Shown: positions 1 through 8,828, counted from the stretch's first letter. The stretch is 35,596 nucleotides of DNA from Gammaproteobacteria bacterium (GCA_030431095.1 JAUIJU010000028.1:1-35596); one strand, 5' to 3'. Translations and numbers: made by a program. Notes: generated by a model from the sequence alone, not told the origin.

Positions 1-93
1 GTGCTGCTCCTTGCCCTTCGTGTCGCAGAAACGCAGGTCGACCCATTCGATGTCGTCGTCCTTGATGGATTTGAGAATGTCTTTGGTGCTCAT
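1..93 (-). CDS. glnA: Glutamine synthetase, N-terminal fragment
   Basis: Only the first 31 codons are in the window; the gene runs off the left edge. The peptide begins MSTKDILKSIKDDD and continues with the WVDLRFCDTKGKEQH stretch, which matches the conserved N-terminal beta-grasp segment of type I glutamine synthetase (the enterobacterial protein has VDLRFTDTKGKEQH here). The enzyme makes glutamine from glutamate, ammonia and ATP in the cytoplasm. The ATG at 93-91 is preceded by AGGAGGA at 110-104, a strong ribosome binding site. Upstream lies a -24/-12 promoter and an NtrC-type palindrome, the usual control of glnA under nitrogen limitation. glnK and amtB are about 29 kb away on the same strand. 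The identification rests on a short peptide, but that peptide is distinctive. Confidence 0.9.
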   Translation of the reverse strand, partial: MSTKDILKSIKDDDIEWVDLRFCDTKGKEQH

Positions 94-152
94 GGTTGGT
101 CTGTCCTCCTGGGGGGTGGTGAGTTGATGACCCAAAGTGGTTCCGTATGAGA

Positions 153-169
153 ATGCAGAATTCGTACCA
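153..169 (-). promoter_or_regulatory. Sigma-54 (-24/-12) promoter of glnA
   Basis: Read on the minus strand this is TGGTACG-AATT-CTGCAT, a close match to the RpoN consensus TGGCACG-N4-TTGCW with correct spacing between the GG and GC elements. Transcription would start near 142 and give a leader of about 50 bases before glnA. The glnK promoter at 30753-30769 matches it at 14 of 17 positions, which supports both calls. Confidence 0.8.
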
Positions 170-203
170 GTTTCAAGGGACGAGCCTAAAAATCCGGTCA
201 ACG

Positions 204-223
204 ACGTTAGCGAACGTTAGCGA
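204..223. repeat. Tandem 10-bp repeat in the glnA upstream region
   Basis: ACGTTAGCGA occurs twice, head to tail, between the glnA sigma-54 promoter and the distal NtrC-type palindrome. The copies are exactly one DNA helical turn long, so a protein bound to both would sit on the same face. No known regulator site was recognised. Confidence 0.6.
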
Positions 224-333
224 CACTTTGGTGAATGATCGCCCAAAATCGTGCAGCACGCTTGGCAAGCGCGCTGAAGCACTCTGCCGAACGGCCCTCA
301 ATCGCACCAGATTAGAGCATAGCGTTTTTCATC

Positions 334-348
334 GCACCATGCTGGTGC
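334..348. promoter_or_regulatory. NtrC-type enhancer site upstream of glnA
   Basis: GCACCATGCTGGTGC is a perfect GCACC-N5-GGTGC palindrome, the NtrC recognition pattern. It lies about 175 bases upstream of the glnA -24/-12 element and directly abuts the uppP stop codon. A half-site (GCACC) occurs at 304-308. It could also fold as a 6-bp hairpin after uppP, but no U-run follows, so a terminator is less likely. Confidence 0.65.
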
Positions 349-1146
349 CTACAGGGACAGGCCCAGCAGCACCAGCCCCAGCGCGAGCCGGTACACGATG
401 AATGGCACCAGCCCGACACGGGACAACAGGGCCAGGAACGCGGCAATGCAGAACCAGCCCGCCACCGCGGCAAAACCGACCGCCACCAGGAACTGCAGCC
501 AGGCCAGCCCCGTGCCGGCGGTGAACAGGGACCACAGGCCGCGCAGCCCCGCGGCGGCAATCACCGGGATGGACAACAGAAAGGAAAAGCGCGCCGCCTC
601 TGACGGCGTGAACCCCAGCAGGCGACCCATGGTCAGGGTGGCGCCGCTGCGCGAAGTGCCGGGCACCAGGGCCAGCGCCTGCGCGAGACCGATCAATAAA
701 CCGTCCTGCAACCCCAGGCTGTCGAGTTTGCGGTAACGCGGCGCCCATCGGTCAGCAGCCAGCAGGGCCAGGCCGAAGGCGAGCGTGGCCCAGGCAATGA
801 CGCGCACGTCGCGCAGGGCGTGCGCCACCAGGTCGTAGAACAGGGCGCCTGCCGCCACCACCGGTACGGTGCCGATCAGTAGCGCCTTGCCCAGCACGCG
901 GCGCTGGATGGTGACCGGATCGTCCGGCGGTTCGCGCCAGGCGCGCACCAGGTTGAGCAGGTCGTAACGGAAATAGATCACGACGGCGAGCAGGGTACCC
1001 AGGTGCACGGAAACATCCAGCACCAGGCCCTGGTCCGGCCATCGAAACAGGTGACTGGCCAGGATCAGGTGGGCCGAACTGGAGACCGGCAGGAACTCGG
1101 TCAATCCCTGGATGATCGCCAGCACCGCGATCTGCAACAGGGTCAT
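349..1146 (-). CDS. uppP: Undecaprenyl-diphosphatase UppP (BacA)
   Basis: An integral membrane enzyme of 265 residues that dephosphorylates undecaprenyl pyrophosphate at the inner membrane. This recycles the lipid carrier for peptidoglycan and O-antigen, and the family is linked to bacitracin tolerance. Both family motifs are visible: the (E/Q)xxxE motif at residues 13-17 followed by FLPVSSSAH (18-26), and PGTSRSGAT at 162-170. The rest is a run of hydrophobic helices, and the length is close to the E. coli protein (273). The first acidic position of the motif is Gln here, which the family allows. The ATG at 1146 lies 14 bases past the restored stop of the upstream sugar dehydrogenase gene, so the two may be cotranscribed. 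No strong Shine-Dalgarno is visible. Confidence 0.93.
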   Translation of the reverse strand: MTLLQIAVLAIIQGLTEFLPVSSSAHLILASHLFRWPDQGLVLDVSVHLGTLLAVVIYFRYDLLNLVRAWREPPDDPVTIQRRVLGKALLIGTVPVVAAGALFYDLVAHALRDVRVIAWATLAFGLALLAADRWAPRYRKLDSLGLQDGLLIGLAQALALVPGTSRSGATLTMGRLLGFTPSEAARFSFLLSIPVIAAAGLRGLWSLFTAGTGLAWLQFLVAVGFAAVAGWFCIAAFLALLSRVGLVPFIVYRLALGLVLLGLSL

Positions 1147-1159
1147 GGCGGCCGATCCG

Positions 1160-2264
1160 TCAGTCGCCGTTGTGGCTGATGCGGTAGATCACGTCGGCCT
1201 TGTCGTCGGAGACCAGCAGCGCGCCATCCGGCATCACCAGCACGTCGTTGGGCCGACCCCAGTCGTCCTGGTCCTGCAACCAGCCGCTGGCGAACACCTC
1301 CTGGCCGGTGACGGCGCCGCCCTCGAATGTCACGCGTTTGATGCGGTAGCCGATCTTGTCGCTTCGGTTCCAGCTGCCGTGTTCGGCGATGAACAGGTCG
1401 CCATGGTACTTTTCGGGAAACTGGGTGCCGGTGTAAAAGGCCCAGCGGGGCCACGTGAGGACCCAGGTTCAGCACCGGCTCGGTGAATTCCACGCAGGCG
1501 CGCTCTCCACCGAACTCCGGGTCGGGCACGTCACCCTGATGACAATAGGGGTAGCCGAAATGCATGCCCTGTTCTGGTGCATGATTGAGTTCGCACTGCG
1601 GCAGGTCGTCGCCCATCCAGTCACGGCCGTTGTCGGTGAACCACAGCTCGCCGGTGTCCAGGTGGAAGGCCAGGCCGACGCTGTTACGGACTCCTTCGGC
1701 CCAGGTGTCCATCTCGCCGCTGTCGAGATCGACCCGGCGAATTTCAGCGAACCCGGGCTCGTCGCAGATGTTGCACGGGGCGCCGACCGGGATGAACAGG
1801 CGGCCGTCGGGGGCAAAGCGCAGGTACTTCCAGCCGTGGTGCTCTTCGTCAGGCAGACCGTCCAATGCCAACACCGGCTCCGGCGGATCGTCCAGCCGGT
1901 TTTCGATGTCATCGTAGCGCAGCACGCGGTCGAGTGCGCCGACATACAGCGCGCCGTCGCGGAAAGCCACGCCGGAGGGCATCTTCAACCCCTCGTCGAT
2001 CAGCACCACCCGATCGGCGCGCTGGTCGCCGTCGGCGTCCACCACGGCGTGGACCTTGCCGGCGCGGCGCGAACCCACGAACAGGGTGCCGCCCGGCGCC
2101 AGGGCCATCTGGCGAGCGTTTTCCACGCCCTCGGCGTAGATCGTCGCGGTAAAGCCTTCAGGCAGTTCCAGCAGGTCGATATTCTGTTGTGGGTCAATCT
2201 CGGCGCAAGCCGCGAGCGGCGCACAGAGCACGAGCAGTCCAAGCGATTTGAGCATGTCAGTCAT
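1160..2264 (-). pseudogene. PQQ-type sugar dehydrogenase lipoprotein, frameshifted
   Basis: This resembles the sorbosone/glucose dehydrogenase family, six-bladed beta-propellers that use PQQ outside the cytoplasm. The start chosen (ATG 2264; alternatives 2273 and 2255) gives a lipoprotein signal, MTDMLKSLGLLVLCAPLAAC, with lipobox LAAC and Cys20. Propeller repeats follow, with segments such as GWKYLRFAPDGRLFIPVGAPC and NSVGLAFH. Near 1440 the frame breaks within GGGCCTTTTAC. Before the break the protein reads NLGPHVAPLG; after it the family sequence resumes in another frame as FYTGTQFPEKYHGDLFIAEH and later VLVMPDGALLVSDDKADVIY, ending at a TGA at 1162-1160. The uninterrupted frame instead ends in Arg/Pro-rich nonsense. 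It is either a recent pseudogene or a sequencing or assembly error. The restored protein would have about 367 residues. Confidence 0.8.
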
Positions 2265-2586
2265 GGCGCGCATCTTAACCCATCGCGCCGGACGCGCCGT
2301 GACGGCGCGCTGCGGGCATTTTTTTATTGTCCAATCAGTTGCTTGCACCCCTCTTTATTCATCGTTCATGTATAGTTGGGACGCGCCGCGCGCTGCTGCG
2401 GCGTGTGAAAGCGGAAGAAAGGCAGCAAGACAATAAATTTCGGCACGGCTTTTCCCATTGATATCAGTGGTTTTCGCCGGAGCCTGTCGTTCACCGCGGG
2501 GGCAGAAACGACGTGTCACTCTTCCTGTCCAGATGTCGACGGATTCGGTTCCGCACGGGTGCCGCCTGCAGGACGGAGGCGCGGTT
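2265..2586. other. Divergent intergenic region and leader of the paralogue array
   Basis: This region of about 320 bases separates the minus-strand dehydrogenase gene from the first array gene. It contains a hairpin GCGCCG-TGA-CGGCGC (2294-2308) followed nine bases later by a run of T (2319-2325), a relatively AT-rich part (2319-2390) with a TATAGT at 2391-2396 region scale, and a GGAGG ribosome binding site at 2575-2579. The long frame that opens upstream of the first array gene has no family sequence before codon TTG 2587, so most of this stretch is probably untranslated leader. No well-spaced -35/-10 pair could be assigned with confidence. Confidence 0.45.
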
Positions 2587-4659
2587 TTGAGCCTGTTCCA
2601 GGAACTTCGCCGACGCAACGTCTTCAAGGTGGGCATCGCTTACGCGGTCAGCACCTGGGTGCTGCTGCAGCTGACCGACGTGGCCGCCGAAATTCTCGAG
2701 CTGCCCGCCTGGACGCCTAAACTGATCCTGCTGCTGCTGGTGGTGGGGTTCGTGCCGGCCCTGATCATCGCCTGGGCCTTCGAGCTGACGCCCGAGGGTA
2801 TCAAGCTGGAAAGGGAAGTAGACCGTTCCCGGTCCATCACCGGACGGACCGGGCGCAAGCTGGACTACGCCATCATGATCCTGCTGGGCCTGTCGCTGGC
2901 CTACTTCATTTGGGAGTCGCGGTACAAGAACGAGATCGAGCCCCTTTCGCAGCCGGCGGCTACGGTCGGAGGCGTGGCCGAGGAGCCCCCGGAGCCGGTG
3001 CGTGAGGCCACCGCGGAACCCTCCCAAACGCGCCGTAATGCCATCGCCGTCCTGCCCTTCGCGAACCGCAGCGACCAGGCCTCCGACCAGTATTTCACCG
3101 ACGGCGTCCATGACGACCTGCTGACCCAGTTGTCCAGGGTGGACGCGTTCAGCGTGATTTCCCGGACGTCCGTCATGGAGTACCGGGACACCGCCAAGAA
3201 CCTGAGAGAGATCGCCGACGAACTGGACGTGGCGCACATCATGGAAGGCGCCGTGCAACGCGCCGGCAACCGCGTGCGCATCAATGTGCAACTGATCGAC
3301 GCGGACACCGACGAGCACCTGTGGGCGGAGATCTACGACCGGGAGCTGACCACCGAAAACCTGTTCGACATCCAGTCAGAGATCGCGGTGGCCATCGCCG
3401 GGGCGCTCGAAGCCACCCTGACCGAGCAGGACGTGGCCAACGTGGGTCATGCACCCACCGACAACGTGGCCGCCTACGACCTGTACCTGCAGGCGCGCCA
3501 GTTCACCATCGGCGAGTCCAAGCTGGGCAATCAGCAGGCCCTGGACATGTACGAGGAAGCGCTGCGCCTGGATCCGGGCTTCAAGCTCGCGCTGGTGGGC
3601 ATGGCGGACGCCCATATCACCACCTACTGGCACTACGGCGGCGACACCGCCGCACGTGACCAGGCCTGGGCCGTGATCGAGCGCGCCCGCGCCATGGACC
3701 CTGATTTCCCGGAACTGGCCATGATCGAGGGCGCCTACTGGTACTGGGGCCACCTCGACTACGAGCGCGCCCTGTACCACCTGGACAAGGCGCTGGCGAA
3801 GATTCCAGGCAACCCCAGGGCCTGGATGATGCATGGCTGGGCATCCCGCCGCGCCGGCCTGTGGGACCAGGCGATCGACTCCATGGAGGAGGCGCTGCGA
3901 CTGGATCCGCGGGTCACCTTCAATTGGGTGGAATACGGCCAGACCCTGGGCTACCTGCACCGCTACGAAGCGGAGGGCCAGGCCCTGCGCAAGGCGCAGG
4001 CGCTGGACCCGACCAGCTTCTGGGTCAAGGCCCAGGAAGCCGACCTGGCCCTGACGTCACGGGGCGACCTGGACACGGCGCTGCGGGTTACCACGGGGGT
4101 CCAGCACAGCGGAGAACCGAACAGCATCACCGCCTTCGTCACGCCCCGGCTCATGGCCGGGCGCTTCGACGAAGCCCTGGAAGCGGTCACGAACATGCCC
4201 GATGCGCTCGAGATTCAGCGCTCACGGATTCAGCTTCGCGAAGAATGGCTGGCGCTGATCCACTTTCTCGCCGGCCGGCCGGAGGACGCGCGCGCCGCGG
4301 CGGACGCGGGCTGGTTCCGGCTCCAGTCGCTCAGGGAACGCCTGGGCGACGATTACCGGATCCTGCAGGCCGAAGCGAACCTGGCCGTATTCCGCGAAGA
4401 ATCCCCGGCACAGTTGAGGGCACGCATCGACCAGTTCGTCGCGCGTCGCCCACCGGACGCGGTCGAAGAAATCCTGTTCGACCTGGAAGTCGCCAGGCTG
4501 TTCGGCCTGGCCGGGATGGCCGCCGACACCGTCGCGTTCCTGTCGCCGCGCCTGGCGGCGCCGAGCTACGTGACCGCCAGGTATCTCGACCTGGACCCGG
4601 CCTTCGACGCCATTCGGGACGACGTGGCCTTCGCCTCGCTCCTGGAACGGCATCGGTGA
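2587..4659 (+). CDS. Array protein 1: 3-TM, TolB-N-like, TPR protein
   Basis: A 690-residue member of the uncharacterised COG5616-type family. TTG at 2587 was chosen because the shared family start (MSLFQELRRRNVFKVG) begins there and GGAGG at 2575-2579 is correctly spaced. Predicted helices lie at about 15-31, 46-66 and 94-109, with basic residues before the first and between the second and third; the part after residue 110 should therefore be periplasmic. A TolB-N-like domain (about 151-290) opens with NAIAVLPFANRS. TPR-like helical repeats fill the rest, with phrases such as ALRLDPGFKLAL and GLWDQAIDSMEEALRLDP. It is the most divergent of the nine: the usual EYFSDGLTEELL is DQYFTDGVHDDLL, and LEGSVR is MEGAVQ. 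It heads the presumed operon and overlaps the next gene by 4 bases (GTGA). Confidence 0.85.
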   Translation: MSLFQELRRRNVFKVGIAYAVSTWVLLQLTDVAAEILELPAWTPKLILLLLVVGFVPALIIAWAFELTPEGIKLEREVDRSRSITGRTGRKLDYAIMILLGLSLAYFIWESRYKNEIEPLSQPAATVGGVAEEPPEPVREATAEPSQTRRNAIAVLPFANRSDQASDQYFTDGVHDDLLTQLSRVDAFSVISRTSVMEYRDTAKNLREIADELDVAHIMEGAVQRAGNRVRINVQLIDADTDEHLWAEIYDRELTTENLFDIQSEIAVAIAGALEATLTEQDVANVGHAPTDNVAAYDLYLQARQFTIGESKLGNQQALDMYEEALRLDPGFKLALVGMADAHITTYWHYGGDTAARDQAWAVIERARAMDPDFPELAMIEGAYWYWGHLDYERALYHLDKALAKIPGNPRAWMMHGWASRRAGLWDQAIDSMEEALRLDPRVTFNWVEYGQTLGYLHRYEAEGQALRKAQALDPTSFWVKAQEADLALTSRGDLDTALRVTTGVQHSGEPNSITAFVTPRLMAGRFDEALEAVTNMPDALEIQRSRIQLREEWLALIHFLAGRPEDARAAADAGWFRLQSLRERLGDDYRILQAEANLAVFREESPAQLRARIDQFVARRPPDAVEEILFDLEVARLFGLAGMAADTVAFLSPRLAAPSYVTARYLDLDPAFDAIRDDVAFASLLERHR

Positions 4660-6482
4660 GCGTTCTCGGGCAACTCAAGTCCCGCAACGTGTTTCGCGTG
4701 GGCATGTTGTACATCGTTGCCTCCTGGGTGGCCATCCAGGTTCTCGACGTTGCCCTGCAGCCCTTCGCGCCGCCGGAGTGGGTCCTGAAATTCGTGGTGT
4801 TCCTGTGCTTCGCCGGCTTTCCCTTCGCGCTGTGGCTGAGCTGGACCTTCGCCCTGACACCCGACGGGCTGCGGCTGGAGAAATACGTGGACCGCAGCCG
4901 GGGCCCCGTGGGCACCCTCGGCGAAAAGATGGACTACATCATCATCGCCCTGTTGGCGGCCGTGTTGGGGCTGGAGGTGCTGGAGCGGGTGATGCCCGTG
5001 GACATCGAGGCAACTCCCGGGCACGCAACCACCGGCTCCACGGCGGCCGAGCCGGCTACGCAGTCGCCGCCCGAGCTGGGCCCGGTGGACACCCTGCCCA
5101 ATTCGATCGCGGTGCTGCCCTTCGACAACCTGAGCGAGGACCCGGCCCAGGCCTATTTTTCCGACGGTCTGGCCGACGAGCTGCTGAATGCGCTGACCCG
5201 GGTCGACGGCCTCCAGGTCGCCTCCCGAACGTCCTCTTTCGCTTTTCGCGACGACACCCGGGGCGTGCAGCAGATCGCCCGGGCGCTCCGCGTGGCCCAC
5301 GTGCTGCAGGGCAGCGTGCGCCGCGCCGGCGATCGTCTGCGCGTGACCGTGCAGCTGGTCGACCCCGAAGCCGACGTGAACCTCTGGTCGGACAGCTACG
5401 ACCGCGACCTGGACGACATCTTCCTGGTGCAGGAAGAAATCGCCAACGCCATCGTCGCCGCGCTGCAGGCCGAACTCGGCGCGGGACTGCAGGCGGTGCG
5501 CCTGGCCTCGGGAACCGCCAACGTCGACGCGTATGATCTCTACCTGCGTGGCCGTGAACGGTTCATCGCCCGCGAGAACCTGCCCGCCGCCTGGGAATTG
5601 CTCAACCGGGCCACCCACCTGGACCCGGAGTTCGCCCGCGCCTGGGAAACCCTGGCCGCCACGCATTCCGTGGCCTGGTCGTGGCTGCCGGAAAGCGAGC
5701 TGGACCACGACGTGCTGGCCCTGGCCGCGGCGCGCCGGGCCCTGGAACTGGAACCGTCCCTGTCCATGCCCCACGCCGTGATCGGCATGAAGCACGAGCG
5801 CACCGGGGCCGGTTACTCCGGGGCGATCGACAGCCTGGACACCGCCATCGAGAACGACCCACGCAATGCCACCGCGCGCCTGTGGCGCGGCATCAAATTG
5901 AATGAGATGGGCTACAAGGACCACGCCCTGGAAGATTTCGAGGCCTGCCTGGAGATCGACCCGGCCTACCTCAACTGCCAGCAGTGGCGGGCAGAGGCCT
6001 TGCTGGGCCTGGGCCGCGTACAGGAAGCCATCACACAGTTCGAGGCCACGCTGGCGCACAATTTCCATTCCGCATCCGACGCCTTCGTGTCCTACTACGT
6101 CAGGACCGGACAGCGCCCAATGGCCCTGGCCGTTGCGGCCCTGGCCCTGCGACGCCAGTTCGCCCCGGTCAACGACTGGGTCGAAGCGATCGAGAATCCA
6201 CAAGCGGATCACTCGCTGGCCGTAAAGCGCTTCGAGGACTGGGGTCGGCCGCTCAACCTGGACGTGTGCGACATGAACATGGTGGCCGTGGCCCTGCGCC
6301 AGACGCACTGCCTGACCCGCGTGGAGAACGCCCGGCTGATGTGGCATACCGACGCCGCCTGGTTCCGGGAAAGCGAGTCGTTCAGGGCCTGGGTGCGCGA
6401 GCACTACTGGGATTTCTGGCAGGAATGGGGCCTGCCGCCGCAGTGCCGCCGTCGGGGTGACGGGGATTTCGCCTGTGACTGA
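4656..6482 (+). CDS. Array protein 2: 3-TM, TolB-N-like, TPR protein with Cys tail
   Basis: 608 residues, started at GTG 4656, which overlaps the previous stop codon (GTGA) and begins the family N-terminus MSVLGQLKSRNVFRVG. This indicates translational coupling. The membrane module is more diverged than in the later genes (TPDGLRLEKYVDRSRG in place of TPEGIKREhEVDRS). The TolB-N-like domain (about 149-285) contains NSIAVLPFDNLS, YFSDGLADELLNAL, LQGSVRRAGDRLRV and YDRDLDDIF. Four or five TPR-like repeats follow. The end, WDFWQEWGLPPQCRRRGDGDFACD, is a W-G-x-P-x-x-C...F-x-C tail whose two cysteines could form a disulfide if periplasmic as predicted. A related tail ends array protein 8, and an apparent remnant sits at 8696-8782. 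Function is unknown. Confidence 0.87.
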   Translation: MSVLGQLKSRNVFRVGMLYIVASWVAIQVLDVALQPFAPPEWVLKFVVFLCFAGFPFALWLSWTFALTPDGLRLEKYVDRSRGPVGTLGEKMDYIIIALLAAVLGLEVLERVMPVDIEATPGHATTGSTAAEPATQSPPELGPVDTLPNSIAVLPFDNLSEDPAQAYFSDGLADELLNALTRVDGLQVASRTSSFAFRDDTRGVQQIARALRVAHVLQGSVRRAGDRLRVTVQLVDPEADVNLWSDSYDRDLDDIFLVQEEIANAIVAALQAELGAGLQAVRLASGTANVDAYDLYLRGRERFIARENLPAAWELLNRATHLDPEFARAWETLAATHSVAWSWLPESELDHDVLALAAARRALELEPSLSMPHAVIGMKHERTGAGYSGAIDSLDTAIENDPRNATARLWRGIKLNEMGYKDHALEDFEACLEIDPAYLNCQQWRAEALLGLGRVQEAITQFEATLAHNFHSASDAFVSYYVRTGQRPMALAVAALALRRQFAPVNDWVEAIENPQADHSLAVKRFEDWGRPLNLDVCDMNMVAVALRQTHCLTRVENARLMWHTDAAWFRESESFRAWVREHYWDFWQEWGLPPQCRRRGDGDFACD

Positions 6483-6494
6483 GCGAACCCGCCC

Positions 6495-8699
6495 ATGACC
6501 CTTTTCCAGGAACTGAAGCGGAGAAACGTCTTTCGCGTGGGCATCGCCTACGCGGTGGGCGCCTGGCTGCTGCTGCAACTCACGGAGGTGCTTTCGGAGC
6601 TGCTCGACCTGCCCCCGGAAGTCGGGCCGGTGGTCGTCGCCGTGGTGGTCATCGGCTTTCCCATCGTGCTGTTCGCCGCCTGGGCCTTCGAGCTGACGCC
6701 GGAGGGCATCAGGAAGGAAAAAGAGGTGGATCGCAGCCAATCCATCACGCCCCAGACCGGCCGCAAACTCAACGTCGTGATCATCGGCCTGCTGCTCGCG
6801 GCCGTGGGCTACTTCGCGCTGGACAAGTTCGTGCTACACCAGCACGGGCCGGTGGTGAGCGGGGAAGAAACCGCCAAAACCGCGGAGGTCACGCCGAGCA
6901 TCGCCGTGTTGCCCCTGGTGGACATGAGTCCGGGTGGTGACCACGAGTATTTTTCCGACGGGCTCACCGAGGAACTGCTCAACATCCTGGTGAAGATCCG
7001 TGAACTGCAAGTGGCCGGGCGCACTTCCTCCTTTGCCTTCAAGGGCCAGAACCAGGACCTGCGCGAGATCGGGCGCAAGCTGAACGTGCGCCACCTGCTC
7101 GAGGGCAGCGTGCGCAAGGACGAAGCGCGCAACCGGGTGCGCATCACCCTGCAGCTGATTGACGCCGAGAGCGGCTTCCATCTCTGGTCGGAAACCTACG
7201 ACCGCGACCTGGACGACATCTTCACCATCCAGGAAGAGATCGCCCACCAGGTGGCCGGCGCGCTGCGCGTCACCCTGCTGGGCGAGGACGAAGCCCGCCT
7301 GGACCAGGTCGCCAGCACCGACATCGACGCCTACGACCTCTACCTGCAGGGCCTGGACCAGCTGCGCCAGTCCGGGTTCATGAACCTCGAGCACGCCGAA
7401 AACCTCTTCCAGCAGGTGCTTGGAATGGATCCGGCCTACGTACCGGCGCGCCTCGGGCTGATCAAGACCTGGGCGCAAATGGCGCAGACCGGCGCCCTGT
7501 CGTCGCGCGAAGTGCTCGACCGCGGACTGCCGATGCTCGAAGACGTCATCGATACCGACCCGGACAACGCCGCGGCGCTGGCCATCATGGCCGATTACCA
7601 GGAAGGCCAGGGTGAGCTGGAGGCCGCCGACGCCTACTACCGTCGTTCCCTGGAGATCGAACCCCGTAACGCGCTCACGCTCAATGGCTACGGCCGGTTT
7701 CTCTACAACGGCGGGGAGGTCGAACGCGGCGTGGCCCTGATCGACGCCGCGGTGGACATCGAGCCCTATGACATCGAGGTTCTGTGGGACGCCTGCCAGA
7801 CCAGTGCGCACCTGGGCATGGTCGACAAGGGCCTCACGCACTGCCGGCGCATCCAGGAACTCGCCCCGGAAGGCCCCCAGGGTTACTACGGCGAAGGCCT
7901 CGTGCACATTTACCAGGGCGACCTGCCCAACGCGCTGCTGAATTTTCGCGAATCGATCGGGCGCGACCCAAAAGACTTCGAGATGCTCGCCGCCATGGCC
8001 CAATTCTGGATCGCCCTGGGCGAGACGCGCCAGGCCTCGGCCTGGCTCGACCGCGCGGAGGCGATCGGGGCGGGTCAACCGGTACCGACCAACGCGCGCA
8101 TCCTGTTGTACGAGTTCAACGAGCAGTACGACCGGGCCGGTGACCTGGCGGCCCAGGCGCTGGCGCGCAACATGGACGACCGCCACGGCACCGAGTATTT
8201 CTTCCGCCGCGCCAATGCCCAGCACGCCATGCGCACCGGCCAGTACGACCGGGGGCTGGCCCCTTATCGCGACCTGGTTCCGTGGCTCTTCGAAGGTCAG
8301 GAGGAATGGCCCGAGGAGGCCGCCGACTGGACGGACGATCTGCTGTTTATCGCGGCCCTGATGAAAAAGCAGGACCCGCTGTCGGCCACGCCCGCCGCGC
8401 TGGTCGACTTCGTCGAACGCCACGCGGACGACATCTACCCCTGGCAGGGCGCGTTTTCACGTCACTACCGGCTGGCCGCCGTGCACGCCCTGCGCGGCGA
8501 CGCCCCCCGGGCGCTGGAACACCTGGGTGACTACATCGAGTACCTCGTGCTGCCCTACTGGCGCCCGTTCCTGCTCGACAACCCGGTGTTTTATGACCTG
8601 CGGGAGAATCCGCAGTTCCGGGCCCTGACGCGTGATGCCGAAGCCAAGGCCGAACGGCAACGCGTGGAAGCCCTGGCCCTGCTGGAGGTCGGTGAATGA
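6495..8699 (+). CDS. Array protein 3: 3-TM, TolB-N-like, TPR protein
   Basis: 734 residues from ATG 6495, 12 bases after the previous stop. The N-terminal module has the usual fixed register (KRRNVFRVG at 8-16, TPEG at 68-71, EVDRSQSIT at 77-85). The linker from the third helix to the TolB-N-like domain is the shortest of the set, so that domain starts near residue 134 (PSIAVLPLVDMS). It contains EYFSDGLTEELLNIL, LLEGSVRKDEARNRVRI (one extra residue compared with the GD.VR form) and YDRDLDDIFTIQEEIAHQVA. The TPR region has clear repeats, for example EAADAYYRRSLEIEPRNALT. The stop is ATGA, whose ATG opens the short reading frame at 8696-8782. No catalytic domain is visible. Confidence 0.9.
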   Translation: MTLFQELKRRNVFRVGIAYAVGAWLLLQLTEVLSELLDLPPEVGPVVVAVVVIGFPIVLFAAWAFELTPEGIRKEKEVDRSQSITPQTGRKLNVVIIGLLLAAVGYFALDKFVLHQHGPVVSGEETAKTAEVTPSIAVLPLVDMSPGGDHEYFSDGLTEELLNILVKIRELQVAGRTSSFAFKGQNQDLREIGRKLNVRHLLEGSVRKDEARNRVRITLQLIDAESGFHLWSETYDRDLDDIFTIQEEIAHQVAGALRVTLLGEDEARLDQVASTDIDAYDLYLQGLDQLRQSGFMNLEHAENLFQQVLGMDPAYVPARLGLIKTWAQMAQTGALSSREVLDRGLPMLEDVIDTDPDNAAALAIMADYQEGQGELEAADAYYRRSLEIEPRNALTLNGYGRFLYNGGEVERGVALIDAAVDIEPYDIEVLWDACQTSAHLGMVDKGLTHCRRIQELAPEGPQGYYGEGLVHIYQGDLPNALLNFRESIGRDPKDFEMLAAMAQFWIALGETRQASAWLDRAEAIGAGQPVPTNARILLYEFNEQYDRAGDLAAQALARNMDDRHGTEYFFRRANAQHAMRTGQYDRGLAPYRDLVPWLFEGQEEWPEEAADWTDDLLFIAALMKKQDPLSATPAALVDFVERHADDIYPWQGAFSRHYRLAAVHALRGDAPRALEHLGDYIEYLVLPYWRPFLLDNPVFYDLRENPQFRALTRDAEAKAERQRVEALALLEVGE

Positions 8700-8782
8700 G
8701 ACTGGCTGACCCCTGGCGAACCTTCGGCGTCCTGAATTTCTGTCGCCGCATCGGCGAGCGCTTCGAGTGCGGCGGGCCGTGA
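8696..8782 (+). pseudogene. Possible C-terminal remnant of a lost array paralogue
   Basis: A 28-codon frame starting at the ATGA overlap with array gene 3. Its product, MRLADPWRTFGVLNFCRRIG followed by ERFECGGP, resembles the tail of array protein 2 (YWDFWQEWGLPPQCRRRGDGDFACD): W, aromatic-G, C-R-R-x-G, F-x-C occur in the same order and nearly the same spacing. It may be what is left of a paralogue after deletion, or the displaced original end of gene 3. It could still be translated by coupling. The match is short, so chance similarity is not excluded. Confidence 0.45.
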
Positions 8783-8811
8783 ACCCGGGCGGCAACAGGC
8801 ACCCCTTTTCC

Positions 8812-8828
8812 GGCAGGACATTCCTGCC
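8812..8828 (+). other. Hairpin in the array's only wide gap
   Basis: GGCAGGA-CAT-TCCTGCC is a perfect 7-bp stem with a 3-base loop between array genes 3 and 4. No U-run follows, so it is not a typical intrinsic terminator. It could be an mRNA stability or processing element. Confidence 0.5.

Noticed and set aside
241..260. Second possible -24/-12 promoter for glnA
   Set aside because: It lacks the invariant GG of the -24 element, whereas 153-169 matches fully and lies closer to the gene.
334..348. Inverted repeat after uppP read as a terminator
   Set aside because: The stem is only 6 bp and has no U-run; it fits the NtrC recognition pattern much better.
4566..6740. Long minus-strand open frame (724 codons) opposite array genes 1-3
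   Set aside because: It is antisense to well-supported family genes, is rich in Gly, His, Val and Gln as expected for the shadow of a high-GC gene, and has no recognisable domain.
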